Numbered from the stretch's first letter, positions 57,099-64,000 are shown. The stretch: 64,000 nt of DNA from Paracoccus stylophorae (GCF_028553765.1 NZ_CP067134.1:1221001-1285000), one strand, 5' to 3'. The notes: generated by a model not told the origin, from the sequence alone. Made by a program: numbers and translations.

Positions 57099-58105
57099 TC
57101 GCGCTTCTGCTCATCCCGATGCCTGCACGGTCCGAAACACCGGGAGCTGCCCTGTTCCTGCGGGGAGAGGGTGCAGAAGTCGCCATCAACGCCACGATCG
57201 ATATGCCTGCGACGCGGTTCTCCTGTGCCGGCTGCCACGGAGCCGATGGCGCGGGACGGGCCGAGGGCGGGACCGTGTTTCCCCCGATCAGGTGGTCGGC
57301 CCTGGACGTCGCGGGCTACGACGAGCAGGCTTTCATCCGCGCGTTGACCGAAGGGATTACACCGGACGATCGCACGCTGTCGCGCTCCATGCCACGTTTC
57401 AAGGCGGACAGACAGCTTCTCGCCGCGCTGGCAGATCATCTCAGGACGCTCGACGCCCTCGGCGGGATAACGGCAACCGAGATCGGCGTAAGGCCAAGCG
57501 GGGATGCGGCGCTGGACGCCGGCTTCATCGCGGCCATTGCAAGGGTTAACGAAGATGGCGGCGCCTTCGGTCGGAAGCTGGTGGTGACGGAGGAGGAGAA
57601 TGCCGGACTGGACCTCGTCGCCTTTGCCCGCAATCAGTGGGCAAAGATGGAAACTGCATGTCTTGCCGCCGCGATTGCTGCGATCCGCGACGACGGACAC
57701 CGGACCTTGTCGATCAGCGGGGTCGCAAACGATGATGTTGTCTACCGCGTCCGCGCCGCCGGGCTGAAGATCGATCCTGCCGCACAGGCGGTGCTTCACA
57801 TCGGGACAGAGGACCACGTGGCGCCTATGCGCCGGTCGCATTTCGGCTGCATCGATCAACTTGGCCCGCTTGCGGCCAGCCTGGTTCAGGACGGAGGCCA
57901 CGTGACGCTGGTTGTTCCCGACCGGCAAGCCCTTGTTTGGGCGGTTTCGTCGCGGCGCTCCGGGCAGGAGATGCGCGGCTATGTGCTTGGCAGCATGATC
58001 GGCCGCGCCGCGCTGACTGCCGGGCGGGACCTCACACTCGCCACCTTGACCGAAGCCGCGCAAAATCTGACAATTTCGACGGAACTGGTGCGGTTGTCTC
58101 GATGA
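57083..58105 (+). CDS. Cytochrome c fused to a periplasmic-binding-protein-like domain
   Basis: 340 residues with a signal peptide (MRFWLIALLLIPMPARS). Residues about 20-125 are a class I monoheme cytochrome c: heme motif C48-A-G-C51-H52 and a probable distal ligand M103 (RSMPRF). From about 130 the sequence changes to IGVRPSGDAALDAGFIAAIARVNEDGGAFGRKLVVTEEEN, the opening of type 1 (branched-chain amino acid/AmiC-like) binding proteins, but only ~210 residues remain instead of the usual 340 or more. The start overlaps the SCO gene by 16 bases. It is the obvious electron acceptor for the operon's oxidase; the binding-protein part may sense or hold a ligand. Confidence 0.83.
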   Translation: MRFWLIALLLIPMPARSETPGAALFLRGEGAEVAINATIDMPATRFSCAGCHGADGAGRAEGGTVFPPIRWSALDVAGYDEQAFIRALTEGITPDDRTLSRSMPRFKADRQLLAALADHLRTLDALGGITATEIGVRPSGDAALDAGFIAAIARVNEDGGAFGRKLVVTEEENAGLDLVAFARNQWAKMETACLAAAIAAIRDDGHRTLSISGVANDDVVYRVRAAGLKIDPAAQAVLHIGTEDHVAPMRRSHFGCIDQLGPLAASLVQDGGHVTLVVPDRQALVWAVSSRRSGQEMRGYVLGSMIGRAALTAGRDLTLATLTEAAQNLTISTELVRLSR

Positions 58106-58448
58106 AGAAGTCACTCGCCACCACTGGAGGCAGTCTGTCGTCTTGGCACGTATCTTTGGTTCACCGGCTAGACGTCAAAGAATCGCGTGCGTCCTGCGGT
58201 CATGCCTGGTTGATCAGCAGTGGATTACCCGAAGGGGGCGCGAACCGGGACGGGGAAAGCGAGGAGGATGGCGAAAGCTAGACGCAGGGCGGACTTGCGC
58301 CTGGCTGTCTACACGAGGTCGCGGCCGGCATCGTGGTGCGCTTGAATGGTCATATTTCCAGGTGACGCGGTCGCCGCCCCGGTGCACACTGCGCCGTGGC
58401 GGGATGGTGCAGAACACATGACCGCCAGGGGAAAAGGGAGGATATCCG
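58106..58448 (+). other. 343-bp gap between the copper oxidase operon and choX
   Basis: No gene seen; a possible 59-codon frame directly after the cytochrome stop has no family likeness. No T-run hairpin was found. The choX promoter should lie in the second half; its ribosome site (AAGGGAGG at 58433-58441) is clear but the promoter is not. Confidence 0.4.
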
Positions 58449-59390
58449 ATGATGGGCTTTCCCGCGGCCGCGCTGTCGGCCACGCTGGTTCTTTTCTGCG
58501 CGACGCAGGCATTTGCCGACGATCCTTCCGCGTGCAGGACGCTTCGCATGTCCGATCCGGGCTGGACCGATATCAACGTGACCAATGCGCTTGCAAAGAC
58601 GGTGTTCGATGCGCTTGGCTATGACACCGAGATCGCGACCCTGTCGGTGCCGATCGGCTATGAGGCGCTGAAAAGCGGGCAGAGCGATGTGTTCCTGGGC
58701 AACTGGATGCCGGCGCAGACGTCGTTCCGCGAGGATCTGGACAAGGCGGATGCGGTAGAGGTGCTGGGCCGCAATCTGGACGGCGCGAAGTTCACCCTTG
58801 CCGTCACGAGGGCGGGCAGGGATCTGGGCGTCGCCGATTTCGCCGATCTGGACGCTCACAAGGACGCATTCGGGGGCAAGATCTATGGGATCGAGCCGGG
58901 TGCGCCGGCGAACCAGACGATCGGCAACATGATCGCAGCCGACAAGTTCGGCCTCGGCGACTGGGAACTGGTCGAGACCGGCGAACAGGCGATGCTGGCG
59001 CAGGCGGCGCGCAATCAGGCCGCCGGCACGCCCATGGTGTTCCTTGCCTGGGCGCCGCATCCGATGAACGAAAGCCTCGACATCACCTATCTCACCGGCG
59101 GCGATGCCGAGTTCGGACCCGATTACGGCGGCGCCGAGGTCTTCACGCTGGCCCGGACCGGCTGGCCGGAACAATGCCCGAATGCGGCGAGGCTGCTGAA
59201 GCAGATGACCTTCACCGTGCCGATGGAAAACCGGATCATGGGCGCGATCCTGGATGACGGGCAGTCGCCCGAGGACGCCGCGCAGGCCTGGCTGAAGGCA
59301 AACCCCAACGTGCTGGGGCCGTGGCTGGACGGCGTGACCACGCTGGACGGGCAGCCCGGCCTTGCCGCGGTGCAGGCCGCGCTGAAGTGA
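58449..59390 (+). CDS. choX: Choline ABC transporter substrate-binding protein
   Basis: 313 residues. Signal peptide to about residue 23 (ATLVLFCATQAFA), then SACRTLRMSDPGWTDINVTNALAKTVFDALGYD and FLGNWMPAQTSF, typical of the ChoX/ProX family, whose aromatic box (tryptophans in DPGWTD, GNWMP and AWAPHPM) cages the trimethylammonium group. The two other genes of the usual choXWV set are missing; instead betC follows with a 1-base overlap. It may serve a transporter encoded elsewhere, or the locus has lost choW and choV. Confidence 0.92.
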   Translation: MMGFPAAALSATLVLFCATQAFADDPSACRTLRMSDPGWTDINVTNALAKTVFDALGYDTEIATLSVPIGYEALKSGQSDVFLGNWMPAQTSFREDLDKADAVEVLGRNLDGAKFTLAVTRAGRDLGVADFADLDAHKDAFGGKIYGIEPGAPANQTIGNMIAADKFGLGDWELVETGEQAMLAQAARNQAAGTPMVFLAWAPHPMNESLDITYLTGGDAEFGPDYGGAEVFTLARTGWPEQCPNAARLLKQMTFTVPMENRIMGAILDDGQSPEDAAQAWLKANPNVLGPWLDGVTTLDGQPGLAAVQAALK

Positions 59391-60898
59391 TGGCGGCGGG
59401 GCGGCCTAACATTCTGATCCTGATGGTCGATCAGGCCAACGGCACATTCTTTCCCGACGGCCCGGCCGATTTCCTGCACGCCCCCCATCTCAAGGCGCTG
59501 GCCGCGCGGTCCACCCGCTTTGCCAACGCCTATACCGCCTCGCCGCTGTGCGCGCCGGGGCGGGCGTCGTTCATGTCGGGGCAGTTGCCGTCCCGCACGC
59601 GGGTCTATGACAACGCGGCCGAGTTCGCCTCGGACATTCCGACCTATGCCCACCACCTGCGCCGCGCCGGCTGGCAGACCTGCCTGTCCGGCAAGATGCA
59701 TTTCGTCGGCCCTGACCAGCTGCACGGTTTCGAGGAGCGTCTGACCACCGACATCTACCCCGCGGATTTCGGCTGGACGCCCGACTGGCGCAAGCCGGAC
59801 CAGCGCATCGACTGGTGGTATCACAATCTCGGCAGCGTCACCGGCGCCGGCGTGGCCGAGATCACCAACCAGATGGAGTATGACGACGAGGTCGCCTTCA
59901 ACGCGTGCCGCAAGCTCTATGATCTGGCGCGGGCGGCCGATGCCCGGCCGTGGTGCCTGACGGTCAGCTTCACCCACCCGCACGACCCCTATGTCGCGCG
60001 GCGGACCTACTGGGATCTGTATGAGGGCGCACCGGAATGCGCCGCGCCCCCGGCCGTCCCCTACGCGCAGCAGGATCCCCATTCGCAGCGCCTGATGAAT
60101 GCCTGCGACTGGCGTGCCTTCGACATCGCGCCTGCGGACGCGGCGCGCGCACGGCAGGGCTATTTCGCCAATATCAGCTATGTCGACGACCGGATCGGCG
60201 AAATCCTCGACGTGCTGGACCGCACCGGGCAGGAGGCGATCATCGTCTTCGTGTCCGATCACGGCGACATGCTGGGCGAGCGCGGGCTGTGGTTCAAGAT
60301 GAGCTTCCGCGAAGGCTCGGCCCGCGTGCCGCTGATGATCGCGGCCCCTGGCATGGCGCCGGGGCGGGTCGATACGCCGGTCTCGACCCTCGACGTGCTG
60401 CCGACGCTGTGCGACCTCGCCGCGCTGTCGCTGGACGAGATCGCGCCATGGACGGATGGCGAGAGCCTGCTGCCGGTCTCGCGCGGCGCGCTGCGCGCGC
60501 CCGTGGCGATGGAATACGCCGCCGAGGGCAGCATCGCGCCGATGGTGGCGCTGCGGGAGGGAAGCTGGAAATACACCGCCTGCAGCGCCGATCCCGAACA
60601 GCTGTTCGACCTTGCCTCCGATCCGGGCGAGGATGTGAACCTTGCCGCCGATCCACGCCATGCCGGCCGGCTTACGCGCTTTCGCGACATGGCGGCCGCG
60701 CGCTGGAACCTCGCGCGCTTCGACCGCGACGTCCGCGAAAGCCAGGCCCGCCGCCTGATCGTCTACGAGGCGCTGCGCAACGGCGCCTATTTCCCCTGGG
60801 ATCATCAACCCCTGATGCGCGCGTCAGAGCGCTACATGCGCAATCACATGGACCTGAACGCGCTGGAAGACGCCAAGCGCTTTCCGCGCAAAGGGTGA
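59390..60898 (+). CDS. betC: Choline-sulfatase
   Basis: 502 residues, type I sulfatase. Hydrolyses choline O-sulfate to choline and sulfate, feeding betaine synthesis and sulfur supply. C54 in LCAPGRASFMSGQLPSRTRVYDNAAEF is the cysteine turned into formylglycine (CxPxR). Metal ligands are in ILILMVDQANG and VFVSDHGDMLGERGLWFKMSFREGSARVPLM. The C-terminal oligomerisation tail typical of choline-sulfatase is present (NGAYFPWDHQPLMRASERYMRNHMDLN). No signal peptide, so cytosolic. ATG at 59390 overlaps the choX stop. Confidence 0.95.
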   Translation: MAAGRPNILILMVDQANGTFFPDGPADFLHAPHLKALAARSTRFANAYTASPLCAPGRASFMSGQLPSRTRVYDNAAEFASDIPTYAHHLRRAGWQTCLSGKMHFVGPDQLHGFEERLTTDIYPADFGWTPDWRKPDQRIDWWYHNLGSVTGAGVAEITNQMEYDDEVAFNACRKLYDLARAADARPWCLTVSFTHPHDPYVARRTYWDLYEGAPECAAPPAVPYAQQDPHSQRLMNACDWRAFDIAPADAARARQGYFANISYVDDRIGEILDVLDRTGQEAIIVFVSDHGDMLGERGLWFKMSFREGSARVPLMIAAPGMAPGRVDTPVSTLDVLPTLCDLAALSLDEIAPWTDGESLLPVSRGALRAPVAMEYAAEGSIAPMVALREGSWKYTACSADPEQLFDLASDPGEDVNLAADPRHAGRLTRFRDMAAARWNLARFDRDVRESQARRLIVYEALRNGAYFPWDHQPLMRASERYMRNHMDLNALEDAKRFPRKG

Positions 60899-61034
60899 TG
60901 ATCCCATCGTAACCCAAGACGATCAGGCAAAGCAGCCAGCCACCGTGCAGGGCGACGATCAGCGGATAATGCTCCGGCGCGATCTCGCGCGCGCCATGCG
61001 CCAGCAGCCTCAGCAGCTCAAGCGATCGAAATAA
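60899..61034 (-). pseudogene. Fragment of an isoprenylcysteine methyltransferase-like membrane protein
   Basis: Reading the minus strand gives FRSLELLRLLAHGAREIAPEHYPLIVALHGGWLLCLIVLGYD, which looks like the N-terminal third of bacterial ICMT-like proteins (R..E..L...GA.E....HYP..VALH..WL). There is no start and the frame runs into antisense betC sequence, so both ends are lost. It marks a rearrangement point directly after betC. Family call is from memory of the pattern and is moderately sure. Confidence 0.5.
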
Positions 61035-61096
61035 CCAAGTTGCTTTTTGGGCAGCTATGCTGCTTAATCGTCTGAACAGGATTTAACGGCAATCGC

Positions 61097-61133
61097 GCCC
61101 GTCGACCTCTCATGAGGTTGCCGGGCTTTTTTT
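61097..61133 (+). terminator. Intrinsic terminator
   Basis: Stem GCCCG-T-CG-ACCTC, loop TCAT, GAGGT-TG-C-CGGGC: 13 positions with one G-T wobble and one mismatch, followed directly by seven T (61127-61133). A textbook rho-independent terminator on the plus strand. It lies beyond betC and the ICMT fragment and before the AmiC-like fragment, so it presumably ended a transcript now partly deleted. Confidence 0.85.
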
Positions 61134-61159
61134 GCTGGAATGTGCTTGGGGAGGGCGCT

Positions 61160-61462
61160 TTGCACAAGGTCGATGTCGGACTGGTCCTTTCAACCACTGG
61201 TCCCTATGGCGCGCTTGGACGCAATGCGCTGGCAGGGGCGCAGATGGCGATTAACGACCTCGGCGCCGAAAAGGGCGTTCAGATCAACGCACATCACGTC
61301 GACCCGCAGGGCCGCCCCGAGCTCTATCGCAGCATGACCGCCGACCTCCTGGCCAGGCGCGACGTCCGGCATCTGGTCGGCGGCATCACCTCGTGGAGCC
61401 GCAAGGACATGATCCCCGTCCTCGAACGCTATGGAGCTTTGCTGTGGTATCCTTGCCGGTAA
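61160..61462 (+). pseudogene. AmiC/FmdD-like amide-binding protein, truncated by IS3 insertion
   Basis: About 100 residues: HKVDVGLVLSTTGPYGALGRNALAGAQMAINDLG, then VGGITSWSRKDMIPVLERYGALLWYPC, which match the N-terminal lobe of AmiC (negative regulator of amidase) and the FmdD/UrtA type of amide- or urea-binding proteins. The stop (TAA, 61460-61462) belongs to the insertion sequence. I start it at the TTG at 61160, which has GGGGAGGG before it; the ATG at 61112 lies inside the terminator hairpin. Without a signal peptide it would have been a cytosolic sensor like AmiC. The remaining two thirds are absent from this window. Confidence 0.7.
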
Positions 61463-61527
61463 TCCCCCCTGATTTTAAGGGGATGCGGAAGTAGAATTTT
61501 CTCGGCAGGATGAACGAGGAGATTCCG

Positions 61528-61791
61528 ATGAAGAAGACACGATTCACAGAAGCCCAGATCATGGGTGTGCTGCGCCAGATGGAGGGCGGTGTGCCTGCCG
61601 CTGAGCTGTGCCGCGAGCATGGGATGAGCAGCGCCACGCTGTACAAGTGGCGGGCGAAGTATGGCGGCATGGACGCCAGTCTGATCAGCGAGATGAAGGC
61701 AATGACCGAGGAGAACCGGCGGCTGAAGCGGATGTTTGCAGATGTGAGCATGCAGAATGATCTTCTGAAGGAGGCCCTCGGAAAAAAATGA
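61528..61791 (+). CDS. IS3-family transposase OrfA
   Basis: 87 residues from the ATG at 61528 (GAGGAG 7 bases upstream; the frame opens at 61510). Helix-turn-helix: [44 protein letters not shown], followed by a leucine-zipper-like tail ([24 protein letters not shown]). Closest in style to the IS407 group. It binds the element ends. The last codons lie in a run of seven A, where a -1 shift would fuse it to OrfB. Confidence 0.93.
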   Translation: MKKTRFTEAQIMGVLRQMEGGVPAAELCREHGMSSATLYKWRAKYGGMDASLISEMKAMTEENRRLKRMFADVSMQNDLLKEALGKK

Positions 61792-62615
61792 ACCGGCCAG
61801 CTCAACGCCGAGAGTTGGCCGTGAAAGCGGTGGCGATAAAGGGTATCAGCATTGCTCTGGCCTGCCGGGCATTCGACGTCAGTGAGACATGCTACCGGTA
61901 CAGCCCGAAATTGGACGAGGAGAACGAGCAGATCGACGACCTGCTGCTCGGTCTGACGATGGCAAAGAAGACTTGGGGCTTTGGCCTGTGCTTTCTGTAT
62001 CTGCGCAACGTCCAGGGCCATGGCTGGAACCATAAACGGGTGTACAGGATCTACCGGGAACTGGAGCTGAACCTGCGGATCAAGCCACGCAAGCGCCTGA
62101 AACGGGAGAAGCCCGAGGAGTTGGCCGTGCCCGAGGCCCCGAACGAGGTCTGGTCGATGGACTTCATGGCCGACAGACTGGAGGATGGACGACAATTCCG
62201 GCTGTTGAACGTTCTGGACGACTTCAACCGTGAAGGACTGGGCATTGAGATCGACTTCTCACTGCCTGCGGAACGGGTTGTTCGGGCATTGAACCAGATT
62301 ATTGAATGGCGCGGCGCACCTCGAACCATTCGAGTCGATAACGGCCCGGAATACCTCAGTGGCACCCTCACGGAATGGGCTGAGAACAGGGGCATTACCC
62401 TGGCCTATATCCAATCCGGCAAGCCCCAGCAGAACGCCTATGTCGAGCGCTACAACCGGACGGTCAGGCACGAATGGCTGGACTTGTACATTTTCGAAGG
62501 CATTGAAGAGGTACAGCAGATTGCTACCGAGTGGCTCTGGTCCTACAACAACGAACGCCCCAACATGGGCAACGGCGGGATGACCCCCGCCCAGAAACTG
62601 AGAGTCGCCGCGTAG
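61788..62615 (+). CDS. IS3-family transposase OrfB (integrase catalytic subunit)
   Basis: 275 residues overlapping OrfA by 4 bases in the -1 frame. An HTH_21-like segment ([32 protein letters not shown]) precedes the rve DDE core: D in [14 protein letters not shown] in [13 protein letters not shown], and E in [19 protein letters not shown], 35 residues later as expected. The C-terminus [18 protein letters not shown] is standard. Intact, so the element could still be active. Confidence 0.95.
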   Translation: MNRPAQRRELAVKAVAIKGISIALACRAFDVSETCYRYSPKLDEENEQIDDLLLGLTMAKKTWGFGLCFLYLRNVQGHGWNHKRVYRIYRELELNLRIKPRKRLKREKPEELAVPEAPNEVWSMDFMADRLEDGRQFRLLNVLDDFNREGLGIEIDFSLPAERVVRALNQIIEWRGAPRTIRVDNGPEYLSGTLTEWAENRGITLAYIQSGKPQQNAYVERYNRTVRHEWLDLYIFEGIEEVQQIATEWLWSYNNERPNMGNGGMTPAQKLRVAA

Positions 62616-62652
62616 ATTCTACGACCAAGCCCCCGCAAAAATGGGGGGATTA

Positions 62653-63029
62653 CCGGCCTGGATGTCCCGGACCGTCAGCCCGGCGGCGTAGAGCCCGATA
62701 ATCTTGTCGTCCATCCCGTCGATCCGGGTCTGGCCCTTCTTCACCAGCTCGGGCTCGAAGCTGCTGTCGCGGTCGCGGGGCACAGCCACCGGCATCTCGC
62801 CATCCTGTCCCTTCAGCACCTTGGGCGAGGCGCCATTCCGGCGGTTGGCCTGACCCAGCGGCGCATCCTTGCCTTCTTCGTAGCCAAGATGCGCCGTCAG
62901 TTCGGCACCCAGCATCCGCTCCATGAGCTTGATCTTGAGCTCTTTCATCAGCCCGGCCTCGCCAAGCAGGTCTTCAGGGCGCTCAACCCCCTTCAGAAGT
63001 TCGTCCAGCAGTTCCTTGGAGATTGTCAT
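62653..63029 (-). pseudogene. IS256-family transposase, N-terminal fragment
   Basis: About 125 residues: MTISKELLDELLKGVERPEDLLGEAGLMKELKIKLMERML, then HLGYEEGKDAPLGQANRRNG and IDGMDDKIIGLYAAGLTVRDIQ, matching the start of the ~400-residue mutator-type transposases. The sequence breaks off at the IS3 end after DIQA; the frame continues a few codons into IS3 DNA to a stop at 62619. All catalytic DDE residues are lost, so it is inactive. Confidence 0.88.
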
Positions 63030-63089
63030 GCATGCTTCCTTTTGATGAAGCATGGCCCGGATCAATCATACACAGAAGATCTGACACTC
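62653..63089 (-). mobile_element. Remnant of an IS256-family element
   Basis: Only one end survives. The outer end (63089 inward, minus strand) reads GAGTGTCAGATCTTCTGTGT, typical for an IS256 terminal repeat. The rest of the transposase and the other end are missing, replaced by the IS3 element and the AmiC-like sequence. The IS3 element therefore probably inserted here and a deletion, or recombination between IS copies, removed the remainder. Confidence 0.75.
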
Positions 63090-63248
63090 TCAAGGACGCC
63101 GCGAACCTGCCTTTGCTGCGGAAGCGAGTTCTTCCCGTTCTGGGTGTCAGCGCCCAAGCAACACCGATATTGCAGCAAAGACTGCGCGAGGGCGATGTTT
63201 CGACCGGTGCTGACGGTCGCGCGGCTGGACAAAATGTTAGAGGGCTAG
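63090..63248 (+). pseudogene. C-terminal fragment of a zinc-ribbon protein
   Basis: Directly outside the IS256 end, an open frame reads LSRTPRTCLCCGSEFFPFWV, then HRYCSKDCARAMF to a stop at 63248. The CxxC and CxxxC pairs form a small zinc-binding module of a kind seen in phage and plasmid proteins. No start exists: the 5' part was displaced by the insertion. Function unknown. Confidence 0.45.
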
Positions 63249-63318
63249 GGAAGTGCTAGCCAGATAGCACCTCACAAATTACACTTAGTCAGGACGTAGA
63301 AATATATTGAGGTAAGCC

Positions 63319-63579
63319 TTGGCCGATACACACACCGATGAACCAGACATCCTAACCATAACTAAAGTTGATGGATACCTTCAGGAGGCTCTGCTGAGGA
63401 TGGTGGGTGAGGGGGTGACGGTCCGATTTGCCCTTAGTAGGCTTCTGACCTTCACCGCCCTGCAATATGTGGTCAACAACGGCAGCGAGGACACCGCCCG
63501 CATCTTCCGAGAAGCTGCCCAAACCGTCGAAGACGGCTACTTTCACCACCGCGAAGGCGAGCGCCCCCAGCCTAACTAG
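63319..63579 (+). CDS. Small hypothetical protein (86 residues)
   Basis: Starts at a TTG (63319) with TTGAGGTAAG just before. The product, ADTHTDEPDILTITKVDGYL onward, is acidic and helical, with no signal peptide or known motif. Its end overlaps the convergent RHH gene by 4 bases. Composition is less GC-rich than the core genes upstream. Function unknown. Confidence 0.55.
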   Translation: MADTHTDEPDILTITKVDGYLQEALLRMVGEGVTVRFALSRLLTFTALQYVVNNGSEDTARIFREAAQTVEDGYFHHREGERPQPN

Positions 63580-63767
63580 TCTTTCATAATCATTCTTCCG
63601 CGCCGTTCCTCAAGATAGATGCGGATCATTTCGGGCCGCGACGGTTCGGGGTCCATCTTCGTGCGTTCGGCATCCAGCCAGTCCAGCAAGTCGCGACGAA
63701 GTCGCACCGTGATAGCTTCGGAGTCAACGGGCGGGCGGCCCATTCGCTTACTGACACTTTTTGCCAT
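63576..63767 (-). CDS. Ribbon-helix-helix (CopG-like) protein
   Basis: 63 residues: KRMGRPPVDSEAITVRLRRDLLDWLDAERTKMDPEPSRPEMIRIYLEERR. The beta strand (EAITVRLRRDLLDWLD) and the helix RPEMIRIYLEE follow the ribbon-helix-helix pattern of plasmid and antitoxin-type DNA-binding proteins, and GRPP is a common lead-in. Start at 63767 has AAGGAC before it. An 8-bp inverted repeat covers the start codon, a plausible autoregulatory operator. No toxin gene is evident beside it. Confidence 0.75.
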   Translation of the reverse strand: MAKSVSKRMGRPPVDSEAITVRLRRDLLDWLDAERTKMDPEPSRPEMIRIYLEERRGRMIMKD

Positions 63768-63802
63768 TAAATAGTCCTTGACTTGCCAGATTTATTAATG
63801 GC
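63763..63802. promoter_or_regulatory. Inverted repeat GCCATTAA...TTAATGGC over the RHH start
   Basis: Two perfect 8-bp arms (63763-63770 and 63795-63802), 24 bp apart, flank a TTGACT sequence; one arm contains the RHH start codon. The position suits an operator bound by the RHH protein itself. A near-palindrome GGTGTTG-CAGCACC follows at 63824-63837. Confidence 0.4.
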
Positions 63803-63880
63803 AGAAAGTAAGCGAACCGGCAAGGTGTTGCAGCACCATACCGGCTCTAACCGAAACGCTGATCTTAGGAGGATCACCGA

Positions 63881-64000
63881 ATGGCTACAGATTGCCTTAA
63901 CGCCGCCGACACGCCTGCCGCAAGCTTTCGCGACGTTTACGGCGCCACCGAGGCGGAAATCAGCACGCTTAACGGTCTCGCAACCGCACTCCATGACTTG
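63881..64000 (+). CDS. Start of an unidentified gene, cut by the window end
   Basis: An ATG at 63881 follows a very strong ribosome site (TTAGGAGGATC). Forty residues are visible, MATDCLNAADTPAASFRDVYG and on, with ordinary composition and no recognisable motif. It is divergent from the RHH gene and may be controlled from the same gap. The overlapping minus-strand frame is not used because it lacks a ribosome site. Confidence 0.5.
   Translation, partial: MATDCLNAADTPAASFRDVYGATEAEISTLNGLATALHDL

Larger units (their letters stand above)
61460..62652 (+). mobile_element. IS3-family insertion sequence, complete
   Basis: 1193 bp bounded by imperfect inverted repeats. The left end TAATCCCCCC (61460) and the right end GGGGGGATTA (to 62652) are exact for 10 bases and similar for about 35, both reaching GTAGAAT-type inner ends. 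CCGG flanks both sides (61456-61459 and 62653-62656) and may be a 4-bp target duplication; because CCGG is its own complement it could equally be part of the repeats. It encodes OrfA and OrfB with an A7 slippage site. The left flank is an AmiC-like gene, the right flank an IS256-type transposase, so the flanks were not contiguous in a single gene. Confidence 0.88.

Noticed and set aside
63767-63994. A 75-codon minus-strand frame at the right edge
   Set aside because: Overlaps the plus-strand gene that has a strong AGGAGG site; product has no likeness to known proteins.
1-64000. CRISPR arrays, rRNA genes, prophage structural genes
   Set aside because: No regularly spaced repeats, rRNA sequence or phage structural modules were seen on either strand.

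Overview
The window looks like chromosome (the last few kb possibly accessory) of a GC-rich alphaproteobacterium of the Rhodobacterales, most like Paracoccus or a close relative. Signs of this are the ChpT phosphotransferase, an olsBA ornithine-lipid pair, a class II (B12) ribonucleotide reductase, a TAXI-type TRAP transporter, a Hint-domain secreted protein, choline-sulfate genes, a perfect CtrA box and an alphaproteobacterial LexA box. The genus is inferred from gene content only.

Region by region. 1-4.9 kb: TAXI-TRAP transporter (permease partial), glutaredoxin/BolA iron-sulfur pair, Hint-domain protein with an upstream CtrA box, GlxA-type AraC regulator. 5-16.3 kb: class II DAHP synthase, lipid A-type acyltransferase with an EamA exporter, transketolase, CorC-type protein, xerD with two exported proteins of unknown role, and aroK-aroB. 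16.4-25.4 kb: prpE behind a cluster of TTTGCAAA boxes, maeB, and a tightly overlapping nucleoside-salvage operon cdd-deoA-deoB-add-upp. 25.4-37.6 kb: SPOR protein, tyrS/anmK, an acidic PRC-barrel protein, two identical tRNA-Asp genes with a promoter, proA, chpT, olsBA, nrdJ. 37.7-40.5 kb: a DNA-repair pair (radical SAM protein plus a DUF4130-UdgX fusion) behind a LexA box. 40.6-43.9 kb: surface-glycan genes, namely an acyltransferase with an SGNH domain and a frameshifted glycosyltransferase.

44.5-58.1 kb is the most unusual part. A 944-residue protein carrying both a trypsin-like and a papain-like protease domain faces a four-gene operon with overlapping ends. The operon encodes a 2433-residue multicopper oxidase-like protein, a beta-propeller protein, a SCO1/SenC copper chaperone and a c-type cytochrome fused to a periplasmic-binding-protein-like domain. 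All four begin with export signals. I read it as a periplasmic copper oxidase that is metallated by the SCO protein and passes electrons to the cytochrome. The overall plan recalls the Mn(II)-oxidising multicopper oxidases (MnxG/McoA), but the substrate cannot be read from sequence.

58.4-60.9 kb holds choX-betC. From 60.9 kb the sequence is an insertion-sequence-scrambled junction. It contains a piece of an isoprenylcysteine methyltransferase-like gene, an AmiC-like gene cut by a complete IS3-family element, a remnant of an IS256-family element into which the IS3 element appears to have landed, and a zinc-ribbon gene tail. The window ends with small genes of accessory character, including a ribbon-helix-helix protein with an inverted repeat over its start.
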